Assembly (NCBI RefSeq): GCF_044761985.1
Contig: NZ_JBIWDK010000002.1
Coordinates: 248,001-312,000, forward strand
DNA: 64,000 nucleotides
DNA from: Peribacillus sp044761985
GTDB taxonomy: Bacteria; Bacillota; Bacilli; Bacillales; DSM-1321
Direction of reading: 5' to 3'
In this document: positions 1 to 9,818 of the stretch, piece after piece
How the letters are laid out: the number at the start of each line of letters is the position of its first letter
How positions within the stretch are numbered: the first letter of the stretch is position 1
The notes under the pieces: generated by a model
Database searches by the model: none
Seen by the model: only the letters and a program-made list of their open reading frames with translations
What the model was told of the DNA's origin: nothing
Program-made: the position numbers and the translations under genes

Positions 1-456
1 ATTCAACTGATAAGGCTAAATGCTCTACCGTCCATTCGTTCCCTTCCCTGTCCATATTATTACTGATTCCTTTAATTAGACTTCTTCATATCCATTTTCA
101 AATATATTTACAATTTTTCTTATGAGCAACAGAAACTAAGTTGATTTTATTAAATTGCTCTTTTTGTGAATATAAATAATTGCACTTTTCTTGTAACTCC
201 ATCGATAATCAATACTTATATTCATTTGTAACAACCTCCATCAGTATAGGGGTTTCTATATTTTTTAAAACATTCAATTCAAAATTACTTATTGGATTCA
301 GTTCATCCAGGGCTGATATATCATGTTATTCCTTTCAATTACTAATGCTGATTTCTTCCTACCGCGAAAGTATCTAAAGAATCCGCCACCTACTGCTCCA
401 ATTATAAGCACTGCACTTCCAGATAAAACACCTGTAAGAACTGTGTTCCACTCCAA
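1..456 (-). pseudogene. Decayed gene for a small membrane-anchored protein, runs off the left edge
   Basis: Reading the minus strand from a TTG at 456 gives a peptide beginning LEWNTVLTGVLSGSAVL, a hydrophobic glycine-rich segment followed by arginines and lysines (a membrane anchor with a positive flank). The frame stops at 298-300. A neighbouring frame continues with protein-like sequence (ISALDELNPISNFELNVL), is broken by a TGA at 209-211, resumes (MELQEKCNYLYSQKEQF) and stops at 98-100. A third frame then carries FENGYEEV, and another carries MDREGNEWTVEHLALSVE up to base 1. The series looks like one gene of more than 145 codons broken by at least two frameshifts and an in-frame stop. I do not recognise the family. 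The last piece could instead be a separate gene starting at 55, since AAAGGA lies 12 bases upstream. Confidence 0.55.
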
Positions 457-541
457 CTATTACCATTAAGTACCACCCTATTTTTTTAGCCCCTACATCT
501 TAAAAAGAACAATTGACCCGATTGTCACAATACGTATGAAT

Positions 542-578
542 GAAAGAGAAGCAAGTCCATGAATAGGAATCGCTTCTC
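542..578 (-). terminator. Hairpin just downstream of pglX
   Basis: On the minus strand GAGAAGC pairs with GCTTCTC (572-578 and 546-552) around a 19-base loop and is followed by the T-rich CTTTC. It begins 10 bases after the pglX stop. The T tract is short, so termination may be partial. Confidence 0.5.
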
Positions 579-587
579 ATTCTAAAG

Positions 588-3500
588 TTAAATCTTCGCC
601 ACTAACCCCTTAAACTTCTCATAATTCACTTGCACACCATCATCCAGATCTATATCAATCTGCATATCCGCCATATGATGCAACAGCTCGTCATACACTT
701 TCAATTCGTCGATTTTCTTATCGAGCGATTTCAATTCTTTTTTCGCATTGCTAATTTCCTTTGCTGTGGAATCTCCTTCAATGATATTAAGTAAGTCCTT
801 CTTCTCTCCATCCATTCGAATCTGAACCTCATGTAAATAATCCGTCCGAATACGAGAAAGTGTAGATTTATCATATCGATGCATATAGATGAGACAATTG
901 AACGCCTTCTCCTTGCCCGACGTAAACTTCCAATAAATCGGTCTCCTCTTGTAAACTTGTGCATGATCCTTGTAAAAGTCATTTAAGAAATAACGACGCA
1001 ACGCTTCCCTTGCTGTTTCGTTCTTTCTTCGACCAATCGCATCAGCAACAAAATCGAGGTTTTCTTCGAGTGTTTCTTCACTAAATGTTACCCGAACGAA
1101 ATCCACGAATCTTGTAATGATGTCATCTTCAAAATAAGCACCTGGTAAGATTGGGAGAATATTGTCTTCATCTGCTGGGAATGTTTGATAGCGAGAAGAA
1201 TCAAACTCTCCGCCTGCATAGATTAGCCCATCTCCATCGAGTGAGTAACGACCGAAAGAACAACCGATGGCATAGGAGATGAAGCTTTTGATATCTCGTT
1301 CCAAATCAGCTTTTCTGACGGACACATATTTCTCTTCGACCATTGGATTTAATTCGCCCTGCAGATTGTATTTATCAATGAAAATAAGATTTAAGTCCTC
1401 TTCATTTTTTTTCAGCTGTTTAAATTGTTCTTCACTTCGGTATTGCCATTTTTTAAAGCCAAATTCAATTTTCTTTACACCTTCTTTATGAATTAATAGT
1501 GGATGCCGACTGAAATCCCAAGAATTTTCAAATGAGTTCCAATCTCTTTTTGAAATATTAATACAGTCTTTTACCCTTTTAATAATTTCATTGTCGGATA
1601 GTGATAAAAATGGTAACGCTCCAACATACCCCACTCGATAATGAAGCCCTGTAACTGTCAAATCTAATAAGTGTTGAGCTACAATAGAATTCAAATACCC
1701 AATTGTTTCAAATAAAAGTGACTCATCGTAGTATTTCGGAAACAAGGTTTGTCCCCCATTATCAAAGACGAAACCAGGTTCAGTATATCTCCCGCTAAAC
1801 CCGCCTGAAGTCAAATCAGTCCAGGTCATCCCTTCTCGAAAGTAGTATTGATTACTGCTACAACTCGCTTTAGGATCCTTCTTTAATTCACTTCCATCAT
1901 TCTCATAATTAACAACATATTCTTGATTTCCATACCACTTTCTAAACAGTCCGCCTTTATTATGAGGAAACCATTTTCTGTTACTATACTTTGCTTCTTC
2001 TAAATTCTTAAGATTTAATCCGACTTTATTGTTGTTCACTTCATGCCAGTAGCGTAAATACTTACTATTTTCCCCTGTTTGCAAACCGACTTTTAGTTCC
2101 ACGAATTCAGACAAGGGGCTATTATTATTAAATAAGGCTACCACTTTATCTGATGCCCAATATGCAATTGGACTACCGGGAATTTTGTTGAAATCATTTT
2201 GGCTTATTGAACTAAATTTATTTATCGGATTAAAGAATTGTGATTCTTTCTCGTATTTTCTTCCATCATAAAAATCTACTAATCTAATACCTGTGGGCTT
2301 AAATTCATCAATATTATTATTTCGTAAAACAAAAGCAACAGTTTGGACTACTTTACCTATTATCCCTTCAAATGCTTCCATTCCTAAATGTAAAATTGAT
2401 GAAATGGTTGTTTGATCTAAGAGATACTTACGAAGCATGTCATATGAGCTTAAGAATAACCAAGAGTGCATTGTTACCATACTGCAATATCCATTTTTTT
2501 TCGTTTGGGATAAAGCTGATTCAATAAACACTGCACATAGATCAGCTTTACTTTTTTCATAATTCTGTTGCACAAAATTCTTCAAATCATTACCCATATT
2601 TGCATTACCCATATAAGGTGGATTTGTACAAACTACGTCATATTTCCCACCTAAAATTTTATATTGCATCAACAATTGAGGTAAATTTTCCTCTACTATC
2701 TGTTTGTCAAGCATCTCTATAAGATTTGCTTGTTCTCCTTTGTACCGTTTGAAGGATTCTTCAAGAATATAGATATCGATGGGCTCGACATGTAGTATAG
2801 AACCATATTCCTTGGCATTAAAAAAAGCCTCTCGGATAGTACTAAGCATACCTATTAACTGTTCATTATTTCCAGACAAATTCATAATCATCTCATCTGT
2901 TAACCAATTGCTTTCTTGCACTGCACAAATATTTGGCAAAATAGCTTTCCTGAATACTCTTCTAGATTTTTCTCTTGCTTTCATCACAACTGCAAAAGAT
3001 GCTAATTGGACTGCACGATCATCAACATCCAACCCGAAGATATTTTTTTCCAAAATTAGTAGAGGAATCTCATTTTCCATATAACCTTTTTCAAGATACA
3101 TGTCGTAGAAAACATCAAATGCATATACAAGAATGTGTCCACTTCCACAACAAGGATCAAGAAATGTAATTTCTTCTGGATTCACGTTTTTATAACGAAT
3201 ATCTTCAAGTTGCTTAATTACCTCATCTTCTTGCTCTGCCTCATTTAAATAATATTTCCATTCGGATTTCAATTGGCTTTCTGGATAACTTTCTAACCAA
3301 GTTCTCCCTAATGAGTTTTCGACCATATATCTAACAATCCAATTAGGTGTGAAAAGCTGAGTGGCCGCTGGAAGTGTATCTTTGGTTATTTTGATGTTTT
3401 TTTTCAGATTAGCGAATACCTCATCTTTTTCTTCTGAAATATAATACTGGTAGAGCCATCCGATAACCTCAACCTTTTCCCAGTTATCCTCAGGAATGAC

Positions 3501-4085
3501 ATTAGTATCCGTCATTTGTCTCACAAACGAATCCGTCCCAAGCAACCCCTCTGGAAAAAGAATTTCTGTATAATCTTCAATCGTTTCAAACATAAACGGC
3601 ATGTACCGGTTCAAGTCGTTACAATGCATTTTAATCAGGTATTTGAACAACTCATCCGTTTTATTGTTCATTTTCAAATCGTAGACATATTCTTTGTCCA
3701 ACTCTAAATCCAACGATAACGCTTCTTTCATCATATCTGGCTCGGCACTACCTGAATTCGAGGAAAGAACACGCACTTTCGTTGGTAGATAGTCGTTCAC
3801 TTCCATAAAACGAAGTGCGATGAAACGGTTGAACCATGTGTATGCTGTTTCATCCATTACTCTTTCAAAACTGATTTCATTAATACGAACAATAAGTTTA
3901 TTTCGTTGTCGTCTTTCTGTATCTGAAAGCTGTTTACCGTCAATAAAGACTGCATCCGAGCTTTCAACGTTTGCTTTTTGAACTGCTTCTGCTGTGATTC
4001 CGAGTTTTCGTGCTTGCAGTTCTACTCTTTCAAGTAACTCTACCCGTGCTTCTATTGCGAATTTTTTCAATGCTGTTTTGTTCAT
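588..4085 (-). CDS. pglX: BREX type 1 adenine-specific DNA methyltransferase PglX
   Basis: A large class I SAM-dependent N6-adenine methyltransferase, which in BREX marks host DNA so that unmodified phage DNA is distinguished. The SAM-binding motif (LDPCCGSGHILVYAF) lies near residue 307 and the catalytic NPPY (CTNPPYMGNANMG) near residue 487. About 1165 residues is usual for PglX, and the C terminus looks intact. The second ATG (4085) sits 8 bases after AGGTGAG, whereas the ATG at 4091 is only 2 bases away, so 4085 is chosen. It is the last of four genes with 9 to 17 base gaps. In standard BREX-1 loci pglZ and brxL follow, but here a hairpin and a decayed gene follow. Confidence 0.93.
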   Translation of the reverse strand: MNKTALKKFAIEARVELLERVELQARKLGITAEAVQKANVESSDAVFIDGKQLSDTERRQRNKLIVRINEISFERVMDETAYTWFNRFIALRFMEVNDYLPTKVRVLSSNSGSAEPDMMKEALSLDLELDKEYVYDLKMNNKTDELFKYLIKMHCNDLNRYMPFMFETIEDYTEILFPEGLLGTDSFVRQMTDTNVIPEDNWEKVEVIGWLYQYYISEEKDEVFANLKKNIKITKDTLPAATQLFTPNWIVRYMVENSLGRTWLESYPESQLKSEWKYYLNEAEQEDEVIKQLEDIRYKNVNPEEITFLDPCCGSGHILVYAFDVFYDMYLEKGYMENEIPLLILEKNIFGLDVDDRAVQLASFAVVMKAREKSRRVFRKAILPNICAVQESNWLTDEMIMNLSGNNEQLIGMLSTIREAFFNAKEYGSILHVEPIDIYILEESFKRYKGEQANLIEMLDKQIVEENLPQLLMQYKILGGKYDVVCTNPPYMGNANMGNDLKNFVQQNYEKSKADLCAVFIESALSQTKKNGYCSMVTMHSWLFLSSYDMLRKYLLDQTTISSILHLGMEAFEGIIGKVVQTVAFVLRNNNIDEFKPTGIRLVDFYDGRKYEKESQFFNPINKFSSISQNDFNKIPGSPIAYWASDKVVALFNNNSPLSEFVELKVGLQTGENSKYLRYWHEVNNNKVGLNLKNLEEAKYSNRKWFPHNKGGLFRKWYGNQEYVVNYENDGSELKKDPKASCSSNQYYFREGMTWTDLTSGGFSGRYTEPGFVFDNGGQTLFPKYYDESLLFETIGYLNSIVAQHLLDLTVTGLHYRVGYVGALPFLSLSDNEIIKRVKDCINISKRDWNSFENSWDFSRHPLLIHKEGVKKIEFGFKKWQYRSEEQFKQLKKNEEDLNLIFIDKYNLQGELNPMVEEKYVSVRKADLERDIKSFISYAIGCSFGRYSLDGDGLIYAGGEFDSSRYQTFPADEDNILPILPGAYFEDDIITRFVDFVRVTFSEETLEENLDFVADAIGRRKNETAREALRRYFLNDFYKDHAQVYKRRPIYWKFTSGKEKAFNCLIYMHRYDKSTLSRIRTDYLHEVQIRMDGEKKDLLNIIEGDSTAKEISNAKKELKSLDKKIDELKVYDELLHHMADMQIDIDLDDGVQVNYEKFKGLVAKI

Positions 4086-4103
4086 AACCATTTCTCACCT
4101 CGC

Positions 4104-7100
4104 TTATTCTATAAACTTAATTTGTTTATTCGATTTGATGATTTGCTTTAATTTATTGGATAACGTGTTAATGTATTGATCTACATCTTCTTCTGTAGAT
4201 AGTGTTTTTATTGCAACGAGCTCTGTTACTTTTACATTTTGTTTTAGAATAGTAGGTTCAATGATTGGTGGGTCCACAACTTGTAAACCAGTTTGTTTTT
4301 TATACTCTTCCGCTTTTTTATTTTGCCATTCAACGATTTCACGTCTAATCTCCATTTCTGTTCGTTCTTTGAAACTTGTACTTTGTGAAATAGTAGCATC
4401 TACCTTAAAAATATCTGTAAATGTATCCAAATTAGACTTTAGTCCATCATAGTAATCGTCTACATGCTGTTTCGTTTCTTTTGATACACCATATTGCTTT
4501 GATTGTAATGACAATTCATCATAATCTACCTTTAACTTTTCTATGGCATTTTCTTTTTTCTCTGATAAAACGAGATTGATTTGTTCTTCCAAAGCATGAA
4601 CAAGTTCTGGGATATCTTTAATTTTCCGATATGGGATTGGATCAAGAATAATTGAACGGAGTTGATTCATTGCCCCGACTATCTCTTGCACTGACAAGTA
4701 TGCTTTATTTTCCTCATAGTTGTTCAGTCCCGCTAAACCTTGGTCGAATATTTCTTTTTGATTCGTACCAAAAAAACTTTTCACATAGGCAATATCTTCT
4801 TCCCAATCTGCTAAATCATCTTCTAACTCATTCAGCTTCGTAAAAAAGGAAACATTATCGAGTTTATTATCAAAATATCCAAAATAATCCAATCCCTTGT
4901 CAAGTAAGCTTCTACCTGGATATTTTCTACCTTCATACCGTGCTATATATCCATTGATTTCGGCTATTTGTTTTTCAATTAACATACGGATATCTTTAAC
5001 AAGGCCATCTTCATCATCCGCTAAATCTGTGGTATTGAAGACCTCTTTGCATACACGCTTCGCTGTACGAATGAGAGATTCATCCACTTTCACTCGTTTA
5101 AGAATGATTCCTTTATCAGCTTCGGATGTTTTTGCAAATACCGTAAGCAATTTGTTTGTATCTGTTTCTGGCTCCAGATACTCTGCATTGTAACGAATAC
5201 GGATACGTTGCTCTTTTAGTAATTCCGCAATAAGTCCTGCGATGTCGAGCAGTTTCCAGCCATACGGTTTATCTTGGAAACGGTCATAGACAATTTTCAC
5301 TCGTACTTGCTTCTGGATTTGATCTTGCAAGTCGATAAATTCATAGACTTCACGTTTTGCAAGTTCATTCGGGTTTGTACCTATTTTATCATCAAAAGAA
5401 ATCTGATCTGTGTCAGAGGCTAAAATAGGAATCAATGCTCTTTCACTTTCCAAATGCTCTTTCACATAACCAAGTTTCGTGTACACATTATCGACCAATT
5501 GTTTGAAAGCAAAATTAATTTTCTCCTTCACAGAAGAACCTTTAATGTCCATTTTATCTCCATTCACAAAGAAGGTTCCGTCTTTAATTGCATCCTCAAG
5601 TAGTTCACGCACTCTACGTCTACGTTCACGCACTTCTGCTTGTTTGTTGTTTAAGATATTTTGAATATTTTCTGGAAGCTGAGTTATGTTCTTTTTCTTA
5701 CGGAATTCCTCGATTCGTAATGCTTCTTCCATTTCTTCTACGTATGTCCCATTTCCACCAAGCTTAATGATCATTTCACCAATGCCCGAAGACATCATCA
5801 TTATTTCCTGATCTGACTTATGATAATGGTCAGATAATGGAGAAACGATGTTTAATCCAATACTTGATGCTTGATTGCCATAATTTTTTTCATCCATTTT
5901 CTGATTGAAGGAAAAGGCATACTCTCTCGAGTAATTGAACCGTTTATCATCGTATAGGTCTTGGAAAATGTAATTTGCCAATTCCCGCTTCACGATGTCT
6001 TCATCAATGTTCATCTGCTTAATTTCTCTGTTAATGTCTTGCTCATCATCCGTTAAAAACAGGTAATAGTCGCCGTTCTTTTGAATCAATGTTTGCGAAA
6101 TCAACTTTCGTAGGGCTACTTTGATTTTTTCTTTCATTTGTAACTTGTCTTCATCAATATGTGTCACCATGAGTGTTGCTATGTTATCAACGTTTGCTGG
6201 TAATTCTTTAATGTACTTGATCATGAACAATACTTTCAGTAAATCCATGTTGAATGGGTCGTCTTTTAACGCTGGATTTTCATTTGCTCCCTCTATCACC
6301 CTTGAAATAGATGGGTTGAGGAATTCTTTAATCGTATCGTAGAACGCATGAAACGGGATGAGCGTACCTTCTTCAGCATCCTTGTACCGTAACCCTGCTT
6401 CCTTGAACGCCGAGAGCATCGAACGTTCCCCTTCGGACAAGTGCTTTCCTGAAGTACCATGTTTCCGTACTTGCTCGAACACCTTTTGTAACAACTTGAA
6501 TTGATACGGAATGAATGGGTAGACCTCCGCAAATTCCTGTTCATTATCAAAACCTCTAAGATCCGCTGTACTTTCACGGAAACTAATAAGGTTTTTCAAG
6601 ATGGCACTCTTTTCAGGGAAAAACACCTTTAGTTTGTCATCAACATGTGAGTGCTTCTCCAAAATACGTTTCTTAATTACTTCATCTACCGATATGGAAG
6701 ACAAGGATAATCTTGTATCAAAACGTCCTTGAATACGAGAGAAATCATCCCCTTTTACTTTCACAATAGAATCAATACTTTCTTGTGATGTCACCATAAT
6801 CCACACTTTCCCATGTGCATGTGTACCAAGGTCTTCTGCAAGTGTTTGCAAGTTAAGCATTAAATTTCGACTGTCTCCAATATATTGACCGATTTCATCT
6901 ACAAGAAAGATTAGGTGAAAATTCGGGCCTTTTTCGTCAATATATTCTTTTACGTCTTTAGAGAATTTCTCAATGCTAATTTCAAAGTTATTGACACCGT
7001 TTTCGAACCAATTACGAGCCGACTCTTCCGACATATCTGTCACTTTTGTTAATGCCCCAATAACAAAGTCTGCATCGAAATAGAAACTGTTACGGCGCTC

Positions 7101-7682
7101 TTCCCATGATTCACCTGCTAATCCTCTGAATTCAGCTTTAAAGGCCCCATAAACGCCTTGTTTGTCCAAATACTTCTCCATCTCAGCAACACCAGGGATG
7201 TCCCCATAATAGCCTCTATGCTCGTAAAATACCTTCATGAAGACACGTAATATGGCATCTTCTTTAGATTTATTATCAAGGGAGCTTTTCGAATCAATAT
7301 TAAACAAAATCACTTCTGTATCGACATCAGCAGTTCGCTTCATATTAGAGTAAACAAGAGGATCTTGAATTTTTTCTTTAAAGAATTCAATTGGCTGTTT
7401 ACCTTTCACCTTTTGATTCTCTAAAAGATAAGCAAGAATTTTAAGAAAATGGGATTTACCTGACCCGAAGAAACCGCTAATCCATACACCCATTTTGTCA
7501 GTCTTTCCATTAATTCCTTTTTGGTAATTATCATAAAACTTCGATAAATGTTTAAGTAGCTCTTGCGTCACGACGTATTCATCAAGTTCTTGATAAATGT
7601 CATCTTCATTTGTTTGGGCAACTTTAATTACTCCACGTATATCACGTTCTATATCTTTTAAAAACATATCTTTTAAAATCAT
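4104..7682 (-). CDS. brxC: BREX system P-loop ATPase BrxC
   Basis: Large (1192 residues) P-loop ATPase of the BREX core, related to PglY. Walker A GFFGSGKSHFLKIL is near residue 70 and a Walker B-like LIFLVDEIGQYIG near residue 259. The C-terminal third is charged and probably coiled-coil (for example around the DDLADWEEDIAYVK stretch). Known BREX genetics make BrxC essential for defence and for methylation, probably as part of a complex with BrxB, PglX and PglZ; its exact activity is not settled. The start has GAGGG seven bases upstream. The gap to pglX is 12 bases, which suggests co-transcription. Confidence 0.93.
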   Translation of the reverse strand: MILKDMFLKDIERDIRGVIKVAQTNEDDIYQELDEYVVTQELLKHLSKFYDNYQKGINGKTDKMGVWISGFFGSGKSHFLKILAYLLENQKVKGKQPIEFFKEKIQDPLVYSNMKRTADVDTEVILFNIDSKSSLDNKSKEDAILRVFMKVFYEHRGYYGDIPGVAEMEKYLDKQGVYGAFKAEFRGLAGESWEERRNSFYFDADFVIGALTKVTDMSEESARNWFENGVNNFEISIEKFSKDVKEYIDEKGPNFHLIFLVDEIGQYIGDSRNLMLNLQTLAEDLGTHAHGKVWIMVTSQESIDSIVKVKGDDFSRIQGRFDTRLSLSSISVDEVIKKRILEKHSHVDDKLKVFFPEKSAILKNLISFRESTADLRGFDNEQEFAEVYPFIPYQFKLLQKVFEQVRKHGTSGKHLSEGERSMLSAFKEAGLRYKDAEEGTLIPFHAFYDTIKEFLNPSISRVIEGANENPALKDDPFNMDLLKVLFMIKYIKELPANVDNIATLMVTHIDEDKLQMKEKIKVALRKLISQTLIQKNGDYYLFLTDDEQDINREIKQMNIDEDIVKRELANYIFQDLYDDKRFNYSREYAFSFNQKMDEKNYGNQASSIGLNIVSPLSDHYHKSDQEIMMMSSGIGEMIIKLGGNGTYVEEMEEALRIEEFRKKKNITQLPENIQNILNNKQAEVRERRRRVRELLEDAIKDGTFFVNGDKMDIKGSSVKEKINFAFKQLVDNVYTKLGYVKEHLESERALIPILASDTDQISFDDKIGTNPNELAKREVYEFIDLQDQIQKQVRVKIVYDRFQDKPYGWKLLDIAGLIAELLKEQRIRIRYNAEYLEPETDTNKLLTVFAKTSEADKGIILKRVKVDESLIRTAKRVCKEVFNTTDLADDEDGLVKDIRMLIEKQIAEINGYIARYEGRKYPGRSLLDKGLDYFGYFDNKLDNVSFFTKLNELEDDLADWEEDIAYVKSFFGTNQKEIFDQGLAGLNNYEENKAYLSVQEIVGAMNQLRSIILDPIPYRKIKDIPELVHALEEQINLVLSEKKENAIEKLKVDYDELSLQSKQYGVSKETKQHVDDYYDGLKSNLDTFTDIFKVDATISQSTSFKERTEMEIRREIVEWQNKKAEEYKKQTGLQVVDPPIIEPTILKQNVKVTELVAIKTLSTEEDVDQYINTLSNKLKQIIKSNKQIKFIE

Positions 7683-7699
7683 CTAAAATCCCTCTCTTT

Positions 7700-8266
7700 C
7701 TAATCAACTAAGCGAAATGCTCGGTAGTAGTTATCATCCTTATATTTACTGAACAATTGCAAGGACTGTCCATCATATTTTCCTGGAAAAAACATAATGA
7801 CAGGCGTTTTATCTAATACTTCCTGCAGATTGTTCAAAATATTATGAGACCGTACAAACGGGTACACTTTTCCTATCCCAGTAAGAAAAACAACATTATG
7901 ATCCCCCATTTGCTCCTTAATTTTTTGGAGGAATACACCTGGTTTTGCAAATGTAGTCATTGCCTTGAATAATGCATCCTTTCCTTGTCGTTCTTCCATA
8001 TCAAAAATACGGTCGAAAATCCGCTTTTCTTTTGTAATCTCGATAAGCATTTTGTATAAATCAACCTCGATAATTCGTCTGTTCGTTCCTTCATAGCTAA
8101 ACTCTTTCTTGATGTGATTGATATAGTCCCTCACGGCAAGCTCACTATCCGGTTCATAATCGAAGACATAAAAACTGATTTCGTTTCCAAGTCCACGTCC
8201 TTCGATAAACTTATCCTCTTTGATTTTCGGTATTATTTTATCAAGTCTTGCATTCAAATTTGCCAT
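7700..8266 (-). CDS. brxB: BREX protein BrxB (DUF1788)
   Basis: A 188-residue member of the DUF1788 family. It ends with the family's characteristic block (VIMFFPGKYDGQSLQLF, then a YRAF segment). BrxB is a small core BREX subunit without known catalytic motifs; it is needed for BREX activity and is thought to bridge other subunits. It starts 9 bases after brxA stops, with AAGGGGG before the ATG, and leaves a 17-base gap to brxC. Length and gene order both fit the type 1 locus. Confidence 0.92.
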   Translation of the reverse strand: MANLNARLDKIIPKIKEDKFIEGRGLGNEISFYVFDYEPDSELAVRDYINHIKKEFSYEGTNRRIIEVDLYKMLIEITKEKRIFDRIFDMEERQGKDALFKAMTTFAKPGVFLQKIKEQMGDHNVVFLTGIGKVYPFVRSHNILNNLQEVLDKTPVIMFFPGKYDGQSLQLFSKYKDDNYYRAFRLVD

Positions 8267-8275
8267 ATTGCCCCC

Positions 8276-8872
8276 TTACTCACCTATCGCACTTATATAT
8301 TGGATATCGCCAATCCGTCTAAGGTGGTCTTTAATTTGCTCGTCGATGATAAGTCGATTTAATTCACCTGTCCTTAAACTCTTGAGCATACCTGTTTCCA
8401 GTAGAATTTTCTTATAGACTTGTTTCAACTTTTCTATTGTTGACTCTGACCAACTTTCTATAAAATCACTCTGCTCAGCTTTTACAATAAAAAATGAATT
8501 GACATCCTTTTTCTCTAATAAGTAATCATTTTTTTGTAGTTTTTCTTGAATCACCTCATACATAAATTCAAAAAATAGCCGATCAGATTTCATGATTGCA
8601 TATAAATTAATTATCTTAGCTATTTCTAACGACTCCTGAGTAATTAGTTGTAATAATGTTTCATCTAACACGTTTACCCGCTTTAAAATATATGGAAGAG
8701 CCCTTTTAATACTCGACATTTTTTCATATTGAAATACATTTTCTTCTAATACTTCTTGTCTTATTTCTTTATCCAAAAGCCCTTTTTTCTTTAAAACAGA
8801 AATTTGTTTAATTTCATAGAGCATGTATCCCGCACCGGTTAACACAGAAGAATATTCTAAATCCGTTGTCAT
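8276..8872 (-). CDS. brxA: BREX protein BrxA (DUF1819)
   Basis: A 198-residue DUF1819 protein, the first gene of BREX type 1 operons. The sequence is mainly helical, with the family-typical opening (EYSSVLTGAGYMLYEIKQI) and a C terminus ending in a helix that includes DHLRRIGDIQYISA. BrxA of other bacteria is structurally related to the antitermination protein NusB and can bind DNA; that is family knowledge and no motif seen here proves it. Its ribosome site (GAAAGG, about 10 bases upstream) lies just after the stop of a truncated gene remnant. Confidence 0.9.
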   Translation of the reverse strand: MTTDLEYSSVLTGAGYMLYEIKQISVLKKKGLLDKEIRQEVLEENVFQYEKMSSIKRALPYILKRVNVLDETLLQLITQESLEIAKIINLYAIMKSDRLFFEFMYEVIQEKLQKNDYLLEKKDVNSFFIVKAEQSDFIESWSESTIEKLKQVYKKILLETGMLKSLRTGELNRLIIDEQIKDHLRRIGDIQYISAIGE

Positions 8873-8895
8873 CTAACCAAACCTTTCACACAAGA

Positions 8896-9075
8896 CTAAT
8901 GAACTACCTCCAATATTTTTGTAACTATTGCTAATCTTAATATTCCACATTGCTGTTGAATAACTTTCGTAAATTCATAATTCTTCATCAGTTTATCCTG
9001 ATTATTTTCATGCATACTTTTTATTCCTTCTATTAATACTTCTTCTTTAATCTCCTCTGACCAATACGCATCGAG
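8896..9075 (-). pseudogene. C-terminal remnant of an unknown gene upstream of brxA
   Basis: The minus strand is open for 59 codons and reads as real protein (DAYWSEEIKEEVLIEG ... QQQCGILRLAIVTKI), ending in TAG at 8896-8898, 23 bases before the brxA ATG. The frame is closed upstream by a stop at 9076-9078 and has no credible start or ribosome site. It looks like the tail of a gene that once preceded brxA in the same direction. BREX loci often have a transcriptional regulator there, but nothing in this fragment identifies one. Confidence 0.5.
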
Positions 9076-9237
9076 CTAACTCAGGTTGAGTTCTATAAAA
9101 AGTTGGCTATGTTATAGGAAATGGTTTATTTTTCGTAAAAGGGTATGATAACTTGCCTTACATCTAATAAAATAATTTTAGTCTCAATTCGATATTTATG
9201 TTAAAGTAGCTATTAAGATTGTGAAGCAATATACTTA

Positions 9238-9258
9238 AACTAACGGGGCAGTTTAGTT
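9238..9258 (+). repeat. Short hairpin motif, copy 1 (AACTAAC-GGGGC type)
   Basis: AACTAACGGGGCAGTTTAGT has complementary arms AACTAA and TTAGTT around a GC-rich loop. A diverged copy (AACTAACTGGGGCTTTAGT) lies at 9819-9837, so the two bracket the secreted-protein gene at 9319-9738. Confidence 0.4.
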
Positions 9259-9318
9259 CTATAAGAAAATCAAAAATTGGGGATAATACCTTTAATATTG
9301 TTAAAGGAGAGAGGCCCA

Positions 9319-9738
9319 ATGAAAACTAAATTGTCTGTTTTAATCTTAACTATGCTTATATTAATAAATGTTAATGTAAATGCACAAACTTCCGAAAAGT
9401 ATACGGATAATAGCAATAAACTACTAATCAGTGCAAATGAATTTTATAAAAGAAACAACTTAGGAAATTATAGTGAATTCAAAACTGCAACCCTGAATAT
9501 TAGAGAAAAACTTCTGTATAAAGATTTAAAATCAACAGTAAATAAACATGCGGAAAAATATTCACTAGTTAATATTTACAATAATACACACCCAAATATA
9601 GACCCTAAAAGGCAAATATATCTTTTTTGTTCCATTAAAGAGACAAAAGAAAATATGATTCATAAATTTTTAATTGAAGATGCTGAGACAAAAGAGCCAA
9701 TATCTGAAGGAAACGGAGAAAGGTGGTACTACCATTAA
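9319..9738 (+). CDS. Small secreted protein of unknown function
   Basis: 139 residues. The N terminus is a classical signal peptide: MKTK, a hydrophobic run (LSVLILTMLILINVNVNA), and a probable cleavage after NVNA. The mature part (about 117 residues) is lysine- and asparagine-rich with no transmembrane helix and no motif I recognise. The start follows AAAGGAGAG at the right distance; an in-frame start 14 codons earlier lacks a ribosome site and would spoil the signal peptide. It is AT-rich and lies alone between decayed genes, so it is probably island cargo. It is exported and not anchored by a lipobox. Confidence 0.7.
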   Translation: MKTKLSVLILTMLILINVNVNAQTSEKYTDNSNKLLISANEFYKRNNLGNYSEFKTATLNIREKLLYKDLKSTVNKHAEKYSLVNIYNNTHPNIDPKRQIYLFCSIKETKENMIHKFLIEDAETKEPISEGNGERWYYH

Positions 9739-9818
9739 AGGTCTATACTAACCCCTAAAATGAGAAACCCAACGCAGACGGAAGAGATACTACTCCATAA
9801 AGACAATAATCCTTAATG

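Noticed and set aside
180..377. 65-codon plus-strand frame near the left edge
   Set aside because: No ribosome site; the minus strand has better protein-like frames in the same place.
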